Positions 41,352 through 50,208 of a stretch of DNA of 64,000 nucleotides are shown piece by piece (the first letter of the stretch is position 1; every line of letters begins with the position of its first letter). This DNA is from Arsenophonus sp046530735 (lineage in GTDB: Bacteria > Pseudomonadota > Gammaproteobacteria > Enterobacterales > Enterobacteriaceae). The translations under genes were made by a program, and so were the position numbers. Under the pieces are notes generated by a model. It was given only the letters and a program-made list of their open reading frames with translations, was not told the origin of the DNA and searched no databases. The DNA lies in assembly GCA_046530735.1 (NCBI GenBank), contig JBHEQV010000002.1, positions 186,001 through 250,000 of the forward strand, given 5' to 3'.

Positions 41352-42724
41352 GAATTATTCTCATTTATTTTATATTGGGTTTTAGAAATGACATGATATC
41401 ATACTGATTTATTTAGTCAATTATTTCAACAACATAGCTATGATATTCCATAAAAAGTTTATCTAGACTTAATCTGCTAAATCAGATATTACCATAATCT
41501 ATTTCATTAATTATCCGTAATTCTGCTAGGAAGCTGATAGCACCGTTATTGAGATATAGCTCAAAACCATGATGTTGCAACAAGATACTCAATACCGCTT
41601 TATCAATGAGGTCTTATGCCGTCGACCGTAATCGTTATTTGCCATAATGAACAATATAAACTGCTATTGGCGATGTTGAGATTAAAGTTTTTAAGATCAG
41701 GAATCGTAACGGCAACAATACCCTTCAATAGTTTGTTTCATCATATTATCTAAAACGTGCAAAATCAGCAAAAAGTTGCTACCATGACTGGTAGCTGTTA
41801 GGTATATCTATTTACCTGTGATTTTTGCGAAGCTCTAGAGAGAATCCTGATAAAAAGTACATATTCTCTCTGGATCACCCATTAGCAGACTAAAACAACA
41901 ATGGCTTAAAGAACGCAGTCAATAAGTGCCCTACCTGATTAAGTGATACGCGCTACCTTTATTTATTATCTAAAAGCATAATACGTTCTGTGTCAGGTAA
42001 GCTGATCGCCTTTGCTTGCGTAATTATTGGTGGCACTGTATGGGCGTAATGAGCTAGTTTTGCTCGAAGATGTTTATCGAAAGTCAGAAGAGAGCTGGGT
42101 TTAATTTCAAATATCTATTTGACAGATAGCTTAATCATATCCCTTAAGATTGCTACGAAAAACGGTCCCCTTAGTTTTTAATACAATGGTAAAAAATATT
42201 TCCAGGAGCGCAGCACCAATATTGTTGGGTGCATAAAATAGCTTATGTGTTGGTTTCATTCTCAATAGGTATTCAAGCAAAAGTTAAGATTAAGGTACAG
42301 GAAGCCCTCTTTACCAGAGAGCTGAAAGCCTCTGATAAAACCCTTGATGTTTTGTTGAAAAGGTTTTTAAAGAAGTATTCTGCAGCTATGAAGATGCTGA
42401 AAAAATCGAGAAGAACTTCTAGCATTCTACGACTTCTCATGAGCGCACTGGACATCATAAGAACGCCGAATCTGATTAAAAACAACTTTTGTGATAGTAA
42501 AGCTATGAAGGCGACATATGAAAGCATTGTGATTTGGAAACAATCCTTTAATGGTATTAAAGCTGGGTTTCTGTCTGTTCAAAAAAGCTAGAACAGTTTA
42601 AGTGAATTTTATTTACTGACCGATTTGATATAAACAAGGTTTAATTTAAGGATAGAGAGCAGATTTACTAAGAATTAGAATGGAACGTACCTTGCTCCAT
42701 ACATCAGATTTACTAATAATTCTT
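41352..42724 (+). mobile_element. IS256-family element, degenerate copy 8, within fabF
   Basis: Left end gaattattctcatttattttatattggg, right end acatcagatttactaataattctt. A 120-codon frame at its 3' part shows KVKIKVQEALFTRELKASDK, then AAMKMLKKSRRTSS and MSALDIIRTPNLIK (family AMKKLEKEREELLAFYDFPAEHW..IRTTNPIES). Right-most element of the fabF cluster; the fabF 5' part begins right after it. Confidence 0.82.
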
Positions 42725-43571
42725 CTGTCTACATTCATCAGGTCTATCGATCAAGTTATCTTTGTATTTATTCTATTGGCGAATTAGACGGGATTATCCA
42801 TAGTTCTCTATAAGTAATGAATTTATCAGCAATCATACTTTTAGTTATTACCTATTCAGTGCAGTTGTATCCAGCGTCATTGGCTTACTTGCTCAGTTTA
42901 TCATTACAATTTTAATGAGGCTTTGAGGGAGTCAAAATCCAGTAATATCTAAAAAATGTACTTTCTTTCTACTCCTCAGCTAGCATGATATCTATAGTAG
43001 AATAAGGAATAATATGTGCTGCATGAGTAATAGTATACTTCTCTAAGTATAAACAGTAGCAATGGAGATAGCTGAATTTTAAAACCATAAATAATACTTA
43101 AGTGTTAAGCTATCATATTGATGATGATTGAATGAACAAAAAAAGGACTTACTTGACGCTCCACCATTACTCAGTAATGCATTACAGTTTTTCTAGATTA
43201 AGCCTAATCTGTTAATGCTAGAAATAAATTATTGTGCAACACAATCTGTATTTTTTCTGTAATTTACGGCTAAATCTTTAATAGCTTATTTATCAGAAGC
43301 AAGCTTTTTTGGATAAAAATCCATCTTGTGCTATTATTTTTAACAGAAATACCATAGTTATCATGATTAAAATCTTTAACTGAATCAGTGAATTTATTTA
43401 TATGGTTTTTAGTATTTAAAATGCTCAATAAGGATAATGACATTCTATCAAGAGCACATACAACATTCTAAGTTGAATCAACTTAGAATGCCGACAGGAA
43501 ATAATATTTTAAGTCCAGTCATAATTACTCGATATCTAGACATTTATATCCTCCAGAAAAGAAATAATTTT

Positions 43572-43605
43572 CAGTAAAAATATAGACGGTCAATCTAGAC
43601 CGCCT
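43572..43605 (-). terminator. Hairpin between acpP and fabF
   Basis: Minus strand: aggcggtc tagatt gaccgtct followed by atatttttac, an 8-bp stem with one G-T wobble, 6-nt loop and T-rich tail. It lies 40 bp after the acpP stop and before the fabF SD. With fabF dead it would now be the end of the acpP transcript. Confidence 0.7.
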
Positions 43606-43645
43606 GAATATGTACATAAAAGCTCTCTATGATTAAATTTACGGC

Positions 43646-43909
43646 TTATGATCTGTGGCTATGAATATAATCAATAGCTGCTTTAACTGTCGTGATTTTT
43701 TCCGCTTCTTCATCAGGAATTTCGGTATCAAACTCTTCTTCTAATGCCATTACTAATTCAACAGTGTCAAGAGAATCGGCACCTAAATCTTCAACAAATG
43801 AAGCATTATTTATAACTTCATCTTCTTTAACACCTAACTGTTCCGCAATTATTTTCTTAATACGGTCTTCAATATTGTTGCTCTCAACACCTTGGTCTTT
43901 AGTGTTCAT
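43646..43909 (-). CDS. acpP: Acyl carrier protein, with N-terminal extension
   Basis: AcpP carries acyl chains on a phosphopantetheine arm for fatty acid, lipid A and lipoyl synthesis. 87 residues against 78 in E. coli. The core from IEDRIKKIIAEQLGVKEDEV through the arm site DSLDTVEL (Ser46, equal to Ser36 in E. coli) and EEEFDTEIPDEEAEKITTV is almost identical. The extra nine residues (MNTKDQGVE) precede SNNIEDR: the position of the usual start Met is a GAG codon, so translation must begin at the upstream ATG or at a non-standard codon. SD ggaa is 11 nt from this ATG, a little far. First intact gene of the cluster after fabF was lost. Confidence 0.95.
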   Translation of the reverse strand: MNTKDQGVESNNIEDRIKKIIAEQLGVKEDEVINNASFVEDLGADSLDTVELVMALEEEFDTEIPDEEAEKITTVKAAIDYIHSHRS

Positions 43910-44057
43910 ACTATTTTAATTCCTATTAAAACTCGCTTTCACGATGGTTTTCGTAGTTTAGATACAGGAAAGCACAACCGGAATCCTGGTTATTCGAACC
44001 TAATTTCGCATTATTAATGCTATTTTAGCATTAACTATGCAAATGATTCATTAGTTT
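43910..44057 (-). promoter_or_regulatory. fabG-acpP spacer, likely acpP promoter and leader
   Basis: 147 bp between fabG and acpP; in E. coli acpP has its own strong promoter here. A short inverted repeat tgcgaaattaggttcgaataacc is visible but no clear operator. Confidence 0.45.
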
Positions 44058-44792
44058 TTAATTCATATACATGCCACCATTGACATGTAATGTTTCACCT
44101 GTGATGTAAGATGCTTTATCAGAAGCTAAAAATGCTACAGCACTGGCAATTTCTTTTACATCACCGAGCCGCCCCATAGGAACACTGGCTAAAATGCCTG
44201 CTTGTTGTTCATCTGTCAACGCTCTAGTCATATCAGTTTCTATGAAACCAGGTGAAACAACATTTACCGTAATACCACGGGTAGCTACTTCACGCGCTAA
44301 CGATTTACTAAAAGCCACAATACCTGCTTTAGCTGCTGCATAATTCGCCTGTCCAGCATTACCCAATGTACCGACCACTGAACCAATAGAAATAATGCGA
44401 CCATAACGTTTTTTCATCATTGAACGCATTATAGCTTTGGATAGACTAAAGATCGAAGTTAAGTTCGTATCAATAACCCTGTTCCAGTTTTCTTTTTTCA
44501 TTCGCAGCAATAGATTATCACTGGTAATACCTGCGTTATTAACTAATATATCAATTTCACCAAATTCTTCACGAACTTTAGATATAGTACTATTAATAGA
44601 TTCAGTGTCTGTCACATTCAAGATATAACCTTTTCCTTTATCACCAAGGTAGTTACTAATCGTCTCGGTAGCTTCTTTGTTTGTAGCAGTAGCAATTACT
44701 TTTGCACCATGTTCAGCCAGTATTTCAGCTATTGATCGCCCGATACCACGACTTCCCCCAGTCACTAAAGCTATTTTCCCATCAAAACTCAT
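44058..44792 (-). CDS. fabG: 3-oxoacyl-ACP reductase
   Basis: FabG reduces beta-ketoacyl-ACP with NADPH in each elongation round. 244 residues, equal to E. coli, starting MSFDGKIALVTGG at an ATG with SD gaggg (ttgagggaaaacATG); the in-frame TTG four codons upstream lies in the SD. Cofactor motif TGGSRGIG at 11-18, NNAG at 86-89, catalytic Ser138 in SIGSVVG, Tyr151 and Lys155 in NYAAAKAG, end GETLHVNGGMYM. Short-chain dehydrogenase fold intact. 8 bp after fabD. Confidence 0.96.
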   Translation of the reverse strand: MSFDGKIALVTGGSRGIGRSIAEILAEHGAKVIATATNKEATETISNYLGDKGKGYILNVTDTESINSTISKVREEFGEIDILVNNAGITSDNLLLRMKKENWNRVIDTNLTSIFSLSKAIMRSMMKKRYGRIISIGSVVGTLGNAGQANYAAAKAGIVAFSKSLAREVATRGITVNVVSPGFIETDMTRALTDEQQAGILASVPMGRLGDVKEIASAVAFLASDKASYITGETLHVNGGMYMN

Positions 44793-44800
44793 GTTTTCCC

Positions 44801-45733
44801 TCAATTATTTATAAACGCAGCGTTTAATGATGCTGTATCATTAATTGCTACTGAATTAATCGTGCTTACAATATGCTTAGTTAAACCAGTTAATATTTTA
44901 CCTGGCCCTATTTCTAATAGTTGCACGATTCCATGTTCAGCCATGAATTCAATAGTTTCAACCCAGCGTACAGGATTATACAGCTGCCTGACTAAAGCAT
45001 GACGAATGCCTTCTACCGAATTTTCAATTTTAACATCAACATTATTTACAATAGGGATGTTAGGCTTATTAAATACAATTTCTTCTAATGCTTCTGCCAA
45101 TCTTTTTGCTATTGGTTGCATTAACGCACAATGTGAAGGTGCACTGACAGCTAACGGTAAAGTACGTTTTGCACCAGCAGCCTTACATAAGGCTACCGCT
45201 CTTTTAACAGCACTTTTTTCACCTGAAATAACAACCTGCCCAGGCGAATTAAAATTAACTGCAGAAACTACTTGGTCTTGGGTAGCTTGTTGGCATGATG
45301 CTAATATTGATTCATTATCTAAACCAATAATTACATACATAGCACCCATCCCTATCGGTACAGACTCTTGCATTAATTGTCCACGTAGCTCTACTAATTT
45401 AACAGCGGATTTAAAATCAATTACATCAGCACAGACCAATGCAGAATATTCGCCTAAGCTATGGCCTGCCATTAGTGTAGGCATTTTGCCTTTTTTTTTC
45501 TGCCATACTCGGAAAATTGCTACAGATGCGGATAAAAGTGCTGGCTGTGTTTTCCAAGTTTTATTTAATTCTTCTTCTGAGCCATTTTGTATCAAATCCC
45601 ATAAATTATATTCTAAGACATTAGAAGATTCAGCAAATGTTTCCTCTACTACTGCAAACTCTTTTGCTAGATTAGCTAACATGCCAAGGGATTGAGAACC
45701 TTGGCCAGGAAAGATCATTGCAAAATTAGACAT
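44801..45733 (-). CDS. fabD: Malonyl-CoA:ACP transacylase
   Basis: FabD loads malonyl groups onto ACP. 310 residues (E. coli 309). PGQGSQ at 9-14, nucleophile Ser92 in GHSLGEYSALV, Arg117 in VELRGQLMQ, His in APSHCALM near 200, and QLYNPVRW, followed by GPGKILTGLTK. Start chosen at MSNFAMIFPGQ with SD aggaaa; a longer frame upstream lies inside fabH. Middle gene of the conserved plsX-fabHDG-acpP run. Confidence 0.96.
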   Translation of the reverse strand: MSNFAMIFPGQGSQSLGMLANLAKEFAVVEETFAESSNVLEYNLWDLIQNGSEEELNKTWKTQPALLSASVAIFRVWQKKKGKMPTLMAGHSLGEYSALVCADVIDFKSAVKLVELRGQLMQESVPIGMGAMYVIIGLDNESILASCQQATQDQVVSAVNFNSPGQVVISGEKSAVKRAVALCKAAGAKRTLPLAVSAPSHCALMQPIAKRLAEALEEIVFNKPNIPIVNNVDVKIENSVEGIRHALVRQLYNPVRWVETIEFMAEHGIVQLLEIGPGKILTGLTKHIVSTINSVAINDTASLNAAFINN

Positions 45734-45752
45734 TTTTATTTTCCTGTTTAAT

Positions 45753-46706
45753 TTAAAAACGGAGGAGCGCTGAACCCCAAGTGAAACCGCCACCAAACGC
45801 CTCAAGCAATACTACTTGGCCCCTTTGTATACGGCCATCTCTGACTGCTTCATCAAACGCTGTTGGTACTGAAGCCGCTGAAGTATTACCGTGTCTATCT
45901 AGAGTAACAACAACTTTATGCATTGGCATAGCTAGTTTCTTTGCAGTTGCTTGAATAATTCGTAAATTGGCTTGATGAGGGACTAACCAATCTAATTCTG
46001 ATTTATTTAGTGCATTTTTTTCTAATGTTTCATCCACAATATTAGCTAACTTTTTCACTGCGATCTTAAAAACCTCATTACCTGCCATTATTACATAAGT
46101 TGGCTCTGAGAATTTACTATTTTCTTGATGTCGTAAAGTTAATAAATCACTATAACTGCCATTGGCATGTAAATGGGTTGACAAAATCCCTGGTTCTTGT
46201 GAAGAACCGACAACGATTGCACCTGCTGCATCACCAAATAAAATAAGTGTACTACGATCATTAGGATCTAATACTTTAGATAATACATCAGAACCAATAA
46301 TTAATGCCTTCTTCGCCATCCCTGTTCTAATAAACTGATCACTAATACTTATTGCATAAGTGAAGCCAGCACATGCAGCAGCAATATCAAATGCAGCACA
46401 GTTTTCAATGCCTAATATTTGTTGAATTTGGCATGCTGCACTAGGAAAAGCATGAGTCGAAGAAGTCGTTGCTACAACGATTAAATGAATCTCATTAGCT
46501 GAGATACCAGCCATTGCTAACGCTTTTTGCGCAGCGTTAGCACCCATTGTAGATACGTTATCTTCTCCTGTTGCAATGCGACGTTCTTTAATTCCTGTTC
46601 GAGTAGTTATCCATTCATCAGAAGTGTCTACCATTTTTTCTAAATCAGTATTCGTACGAATCTGTATAGGCAAATAACTTCCAGTACCTAAGATTTTTGT
46701 ATACAT
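45753..46706 (-). CDS. fabH: 3-oxoacyl-ACP synthase III
   Basis: FabH starts fatty acid synthesis by condensing acetyl-CoA with malonyl-ACP. 317 residues as in E. coli. Start MYTKILGTGSYLP, nucleophile Cys112 in AAACAGFTYA, His in WLVPHQANLRI near 244, and Asn in RHGNTSAASVP near 274: the Cys-His-Asn triad is complete. C-terminus GQVVLLEAFGGGFTWGSALL. With fabF lost, FabH plus an unlinked condensing enzyme (FabB) would have to run the pathway. Confidence 0.96.
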   Translation of the reverse strand: MYTKILGTGSYLPIQIRTNTDLEKMVDTSDEWITTRTGIKERRIATGEDNVSTMGANAAQKALAMAGISANEIHLIVVATTSSTHAFPSAACQIQQILGIENCAAFDIAAACAGFTYAISISDQFIRTGMAKKALIIGSDVLSKVLDPNDRSTLILFGDAAGAIVVGSSQEPGILSTHLHANGSYSDLLTLRHQENSKFSEPTYVIMAGNEVFKIAVKKLANIVDETLEKNALNKSELDWLVPHQANLRIIQATAKKLAMPMHKVVVTLDRHGNTSAASVPTAFDEAVRDGRIQRGQVVLLEAFGGGFTWGSALLRF

Positions 46707-46712
46707 TTTGCT

Positions 46713-47777
46713 TTAATCACTCTTTGGTAGTAAAGTATTCAAGCGGTTTGCAATTCTATCAGGAATTTGCTTTTCTACTGCCTGAATTGCCTGTTCAATT
46801 GCAGCCTTAAATGCTTTCTGGTTTGCCGCTCCATGACTTTTAATTACAATACCGTGCAATCCTAAAAGTGAAGCACCATTATATTGATCTGGATCTAGGT
46901 GCTCAAAACGTTTTAAAATACGGTTCTGCAACCACGGTTTAATTAACTTCATTATCCAGGATGAGATCTTATTTTCTGTAGTTGAAGGGTTTATTAAAGA
47001 TAAAATAACGCGTATCACACCTTCCATTGTTTTCAACGTTATATTACCGGCAAAGCCGTCACAAACGAATACGTCAGTTTTACCAGTCAATAACTCATTA
47101 CCTTCTATGTAACCAATATAATTAATAGAAGATGTTGCTTTTAATATTGAGGCGGCTTCGCGGATATTATCTAAGCCCTTACTTTCTTCTTCCCCAATAT
47201 TCAATAAAGCTACTCGTGGATTGCTTATATTAATAACCTCTTCAGCCATTACTGCTCCCATTACAGCAAATTGCACTAGCATTTGACTATCGCAGTTAAC
47301 ATTAGCACCTAAATCAAGTACAATAGTTTTACCATGCTTTTGATTTGGCAAAATCGTTGTCAACGCTGGTCTTTCAATACCATTTATTGTTTTCAATATG
47401 AGTTTTGCTAATCCCATAAGTACACCAGTATTTCCAGCGCTAATACATGCTTGAGCCTGACCAGATTTCACTAATTCTAAAGCAATCCGCATGGATGAGC
47501 CTTTACTTTTCCTAATTCCTTCCAATAGCTTGATATTATCAGCAATAGCATATTCAGCAGGAATAATTTGTAAATGATTACGTAGTTCAGCATGCTGATC
47601 TGAAAGCAATGGGTTTAAAATTTCGGGAATACCGACCAGTAATAATCTTAATTGTGGGTTAGAAATTAGTACTTCCAATGCAGCAGGCACAATTATACGA
47701 GGACCATTATCCCCACACATTGCATCTAATGCTAAGATTAAATTAGCCAAGGAATTAATTTGTTTAATAATTAACAC
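46713..47777 (-). CDS. plsX: Phosphate acyltransferase PlsX
   Basis: PlsX makes acyl-phosphate from acyl-ACP, feeding phospholipid synthesis. 354 codons from a GTG 5 nt after the rpmF stop. A TTG nine codons later gives LANLILALDAM, nearer to E. coli MTRLTLALDVM, so the true start is uncertain. Key blocks: SMRIALELVKSGQAQACISAG then NTGVLMGLA, KTIVLDLGANVNCDS, PRVALLNIGEEE, TDVFVCDGFAGNITLKT, and HGAANQKAF. Two oddities: the normally invariant MGGD near the start reads MCGD, and the C-terminus is about 12 residues shorter than in E. coli. Otherwise intact and likely functional. Confidence 0.93.
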   Translation of the reverse strand: MLIIKQINSLANLILALDAMCGDNGPRIIVPAALEVLISNPQLRLLLVGIPEILNPLLSDQHAELRNHLQIIPAEYAIADNIKLLEGIRKSKGSSMRIALELVKSGQAQACISAGNTGVLMGLAKLILKTINGIERPALTTILPNQKHGKTIVLDLGANVNCDSQMLVQFAVMGAVMAEEVINISNPRVALLNIGEEESKGLDNIREAASILKATSSINYIGYIEGNELLTGKTDVFVCDGFAGNITLKTMEGVIRVILSLINPSTTENKISSWIMKLIKPWLQNRILKRFEHLDPDQYNGASLLGLHGIVIKSHGAANQKAFKAAIEQAIQAVEKQIPDRIANRLNTLLPKSD

Positions 47778-47782
47778 AGCAA

Positions 47783-47953
47783 TTATTTATTAATAACCTT
47801 ACGGCCACAATAATAACCATTAGCAGTCACATGATGACGTAAATGGGTTTCACCAGAGGTTTTATCTACTGAGACTTCGGCAATTGTTAATGCATCATGT
47901 GAGCGACGCATACCTCGTTTAGAACGAGTGGGTTTATTTTGTTGTACAGCCAT
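47783..47953 (-). CDS. rpmF: 50S ribosomal protein L32
   Basis: Small ribosomal protein near the peptidyl-transferase exit region. 56 residues from ATG with SD aaggag (cttaaggagtaaggtcaATG): MAVQQNKPTRSKRGMRRSHD at the N-terminus (basic extension) and ETHLRHHVTANGYYCGRKV at the C-terminus, both as in E. coli (57 residues). It lies between yceD and plsX, as in E. coli. Confidence 0.96.
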   Translation of the reverse strand: MAVQQNKPTRSKRGMRRSHDALTIAEVSVDKTSGETHLRHHVTANGYYCGRKVINK

Positions 47954-47965
47954 TGACCTTACTCC

Positions 47966-48530
47966 TTAAGTATTTTTTAAACTAGCTAATTCGGAAAATA
48001 GATTTGGCTTTTTTACCTCGTTAGGCAACTTATAAAAAACCATATCCGAGTCGGACACACTTTACAGTGTCAAAAGTTATTAACAGTAATGACCAGAAAA
48101 AAGAGAATTATTTCATCTTCAATCATTACTAGCAAATCTATTTTTCCAAATTGATCATTTAGTGATTTGGTCATACTCTTCAGGTAATAACGCAATCCTA
48201 TCATCATCATCAATAACAGGACTAAAATAATAGGTTACATAACCTGCTGATTAAAATTTTTTATAACGTTTATATTTTAATGTAACATTGATATCAGAAT
48301 TACCTTTTAATTAGTAAATGTTGATTATCTATTGCAAACGATAATTAAATAGTTATATCAGTAACTATACTTACTACTTACTACTTACTACTTACTACTT
48401 ACTACTTACTACTGATTTTACGATAGGCAAATCCTTTTTAAGTGAAAAGGATCCTAAATAATTTATTTGTCAATAAGACACGCATCTTATCTTTATAATG
48501 ATAAGTAGCCAAAGGAAAGGCTGTTTTACT
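47966..48530 (-). pseudogene. yceD: YceD (DUF177) protein, decayed
   Basis: YceD is a small conserved protein encoded just before rpmF in most bacteria, role in rRNA/ribosome biology inferred. Remnants in order: SFAIDNQHLLIK (E. coli SFAIDNQRLAVL), GNSDINVTLKYKRYKKF (GDAKVTVTLECQRCGKPF, its Cys ligands lost), VTYYFSPVIDDDDRIALLPE then EYDQI (TTYCFSPVRSDEQAEALPEAYEPI), FGKIDLLVMIEDEIIL, DSDMVF, and the end KKPNLFSELASLKNT-stop (QKPNPFAVLASLKRK). Stops and at least three shifts. A 7-bp tandem array (48,368-48,413) sits in the 5' half. Loss of yceD from a rpmF operon is uncommon. Confidence 0.86.
48368..48413. repeat. Tandem repeat, 7-bp unit, about 6.6 copies
   Basis: Unit tacttac repeated perfectly six times plus a partial copy. 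Lies within the yceD remnant. 7 is not a multiple of 3, so the array itself shifts the frame with each copy. Confidence 0.95.
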
Positions 48531-48612
48531 TATTATTTACCAATGTTCGTTATTTAATTTCTATTTAGTTTTAAATGTTTCACCATATTTCTCTATTATT
48601 TTTAGGTATTTT

Positions 48613-49190
48613 ATGAAATCAATTGTATTGACATCAATCTCATCTTTACGCTATCAGCTACTACAAAAAGTAAGCTTATCTTTTATTACTAATGTCCTGA
48701 ATATACATGAAACTTCTATTAACTAATGGATCTGCAAGTTATCTTGTTTGCTAGATTAGCAATTGAAAATAAAATCATTAGTGACTAAGTATCCTACTTA
48801 TTTAATAAAAGGTATAGATTAAGTCTGCATCTTTGCAAATCAAATAATAGAAAAACCACTGATTCATAAAAAGGCAACCAAACAATTGGAATAAGCTTTT
48901 GACAAAAAATATCTTTTATATAAATTATATTTATTTGATGGTAAAACCAAAAATACAATGATAAATATAAACTTTTCACTGTTTATTTTGCCATGTAACG
49001 ATACAGAAAGTTAAAACTTTTATCTCATAAAAAAGTTAGCTATCATGTTATTTGAAAAACTTGTTTAAAGGGTTCTCCGATTACTTTAATTAGCTTATCT
49101 TTAATTAGTTTAATTAGTTTAATTAGTTTAATTAGTTTAATTAGTATGTTGTTGCGCACTAACTCACACCGTAATAACTTTCTCAATTAA
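48613..49190 (+). pseudogene. yceF: Maf-family nucleotide pyrophosphatase YceF, decayed
   Basis: YceF hydrolyses m7GTP (Maf house-cleaning family). Starts MKSIVLTSISSLRYQLLQK (E. coli MPKLILASTSPWRRALLEK). Later: VTKYPTYLIKGID-VCIF (ASRYPDHLIIGSDQVCVL), IIEKPLIHKKATKQLE, YLFDGKTKN, SLFEKLV (TLFERLEG) and PITLISLSLISL (NTLVGLPLIALCQ). The conserved STSPWR loop has become SISSLR. At least five stops. It faces rluC, in the E. coli order. The 3' end has grown by a 9-bp tandem array. Confidence 0.84.
49101..49144. repeat. Tandem repeat, 9-bp unit, about 4.9 copies
   Basis: Unit ttaattagt (Leu-Ile-Ser in the yceF frame) repeated nearly five times. It appears to have been built from the native codons for LISLI near the YceF C-terminus. 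Confidence 0.93.
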
Positions 49191-49260
49191 TTATTTCACT
49201 GCATACAAAAAGCAAAGTGCTTTATAATTTAACCTAGTTTATTAATTTATTGGCGATAAA

Positions 49261-50208
49261 TTATTGCTTACGTAATTTTGCCAAACAGCTTTTAAGCTGT
49301 TTATCTAAAGGGGCGTTAAAAGTTAATTTTTCCCCACTGTTTGGATGGATAAACATTAATGAACTAGCATGCAAAAAAAGCCGTTTCAAACCAGTAATCG
49401 TTAGCTGTTGATCAAAATCGCGATCACCATAATGGCTATCATATGCAATAGGATGCTTTGCATATTGTGTATGTACTCTGATTTGATGTGTTCGCCCTGT
49501 TATTGGATTGGCATTAATTAGTGTAGTATTAGAAAAAGATTCTTCAATTTTAAAATGGGTTTCTGAATATTTACCATCTATGCCGACTTTGACTGTCCGT
49601 TTGCCACTTTGTAAAATATTTTTTAATAAAAATGACTGAATAACTTTTATATGGGACGGCCATTGTCCCATTACTAATGCAAGGTACTGTTTTTGCATTT
49701 GTTTTAAACGTAACTGTTTATGTAATGCCTTAAGAGCCGAACTTTTTTTTGCTATCAGCAAAACACCCGATGTTTCGCGATCCAACCTATGGACAAGTTC
49801 TAAAAACCGTTCCTCAGGACGTAATGTGCGTAAAGCTTCAATAACGCCAAAATTTATCCCACTACCACCATGAACAGCCATACCGGAAGGTTTATTCAAA
49901 ACTAGCAGATGTTTATCTTCGTAAAGTATATAATCTATAAGTTTGGCTATCTTATTCAATTTAGCCGAAATAATATACTGTTGTTTTTCTGGCAGCCTAA
50001 CGGGTGGGATCCTAATTAAATCGCTTGCTTGAATTTTATATTTAGGTTTGATTCTATTGCTATTTATTCTTACTTCGCCCTTACGAAGTAAGCGATAAAT
50101 CCTACTCTTAGGAACACCTTTTAAACATCTTAATAAAAAATTATCAATACGTTGCCCTGCTTCATCATTATCGATGGTAACAAATTGAACCTGATTATAT
50201 ATTTTCAT
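49261..50208 (-). CDS. rluC: 23S rRNA pseudouridine 955/2504/2580 synthase
   Basis: RluC isomerises three uridines around the peptidyl-transferase centre. 315 residues (E. coli 319). N-terminal S4-type RNA-binding domain (about 18-75: AGQRIDNFLLRCL, PKSRIYRLLRKGEVRIN). Catalytic domain with HRLDRETSGVLL at 140-151 (catalytic Asp143), and conserved TGRTHQIRVH and HASSLMF-type blocks at the end. Divergent from rne as in E. coli. Confidence 0.95.
   Translation of the reverse strand: MKIYNQVQFVTIDNDEAGQRIDNFLLRCLKGVPKSRIYRLLRKGEVRINSNRIKPKYKIQASDLIRIPPVRLPEKQQYIISAKLNKIAKLIDYILYEDKHLLVLNKPSGMAVHGGSGINFGVIEALRTLRPEERFLELVHRLDRETSGVLLIAKKSSALKALHKQLRLKQMQKQYLALVMGQWPSHIKVIQSFLLKNILQSGKRTVKVGIDGKYSETHFKIEESFSNTTLINANPITGRTHQIRVHTQYAKHPIAYDSHYGDRDFDQQLTITGLKRLFLHASSLMFIHPNSGEKLTFNAPLDKQLKSCLAKLRKQ

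Larger units (their letters stand above)
39007..43543 (-). pseudogene. fabF: 3-oxoacyl-ACP synthase II, split by a 3.6 kb IS cluster
   Basis: FabF elongates acyl chains and makes cis-vaccenate. The start lies after an SD (ctggaggatataaATG) as MSRYRVIMTGLKILFPVG (E. coli MSKRRVVVTGLGMLSPVG). In shifting frames: VKDFNHDNYGIS (VKDFNCEDIIS), RQVSPFFVHSIIINMIA (RKISPFFVPSTIVNMVA), LSIIYGF, then ITHAAHIIPYSTIDIMLA (IGHAARIIAYGDADVMVA), and NDKLSK-ANDAGYN (NDNPQAASRPWD). After the IS cluster (39,104-42,724) the C-terminus resumes as MQLILHNSFNFNSTNDL then KN-stop ([23 protein letters not shown]). About 170 central residues, including the active-site histidines, are missing. The catalytic Cys context (ATACTSG) has decayed to HCYCLYL. 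Certainly dead. Confidence 0.88.

Noticed and set aside
42273..42527. 84-codon minus-strand frame within IS256 copy 8
   Set aside because: It is the complement of the real, decayed transposase frame on the plus strand and has no family match.
39104..42724. Composite transposon carrying cargo
   Set aside because: The two IS256 copies face outward around an IS91 fragment with no cargo gene, and no outer target duplication is readable; a chance pile-up is simpler.
43985..44010. tRNA T-loop-like sequence ggttcgaataacc upstream of acpP
   Set aside because: No acceptor, D or anticodon stem can be built around it, and there is no CCA-type end. No tRNA or rRNA was found in the window.
48368..48413. 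CRISPR-like array
   Set aside because: Units are 7 bp with no spacers; the second array at 49,101 has 9-bp units. Both are plain tandem repeats in pseudogenes.
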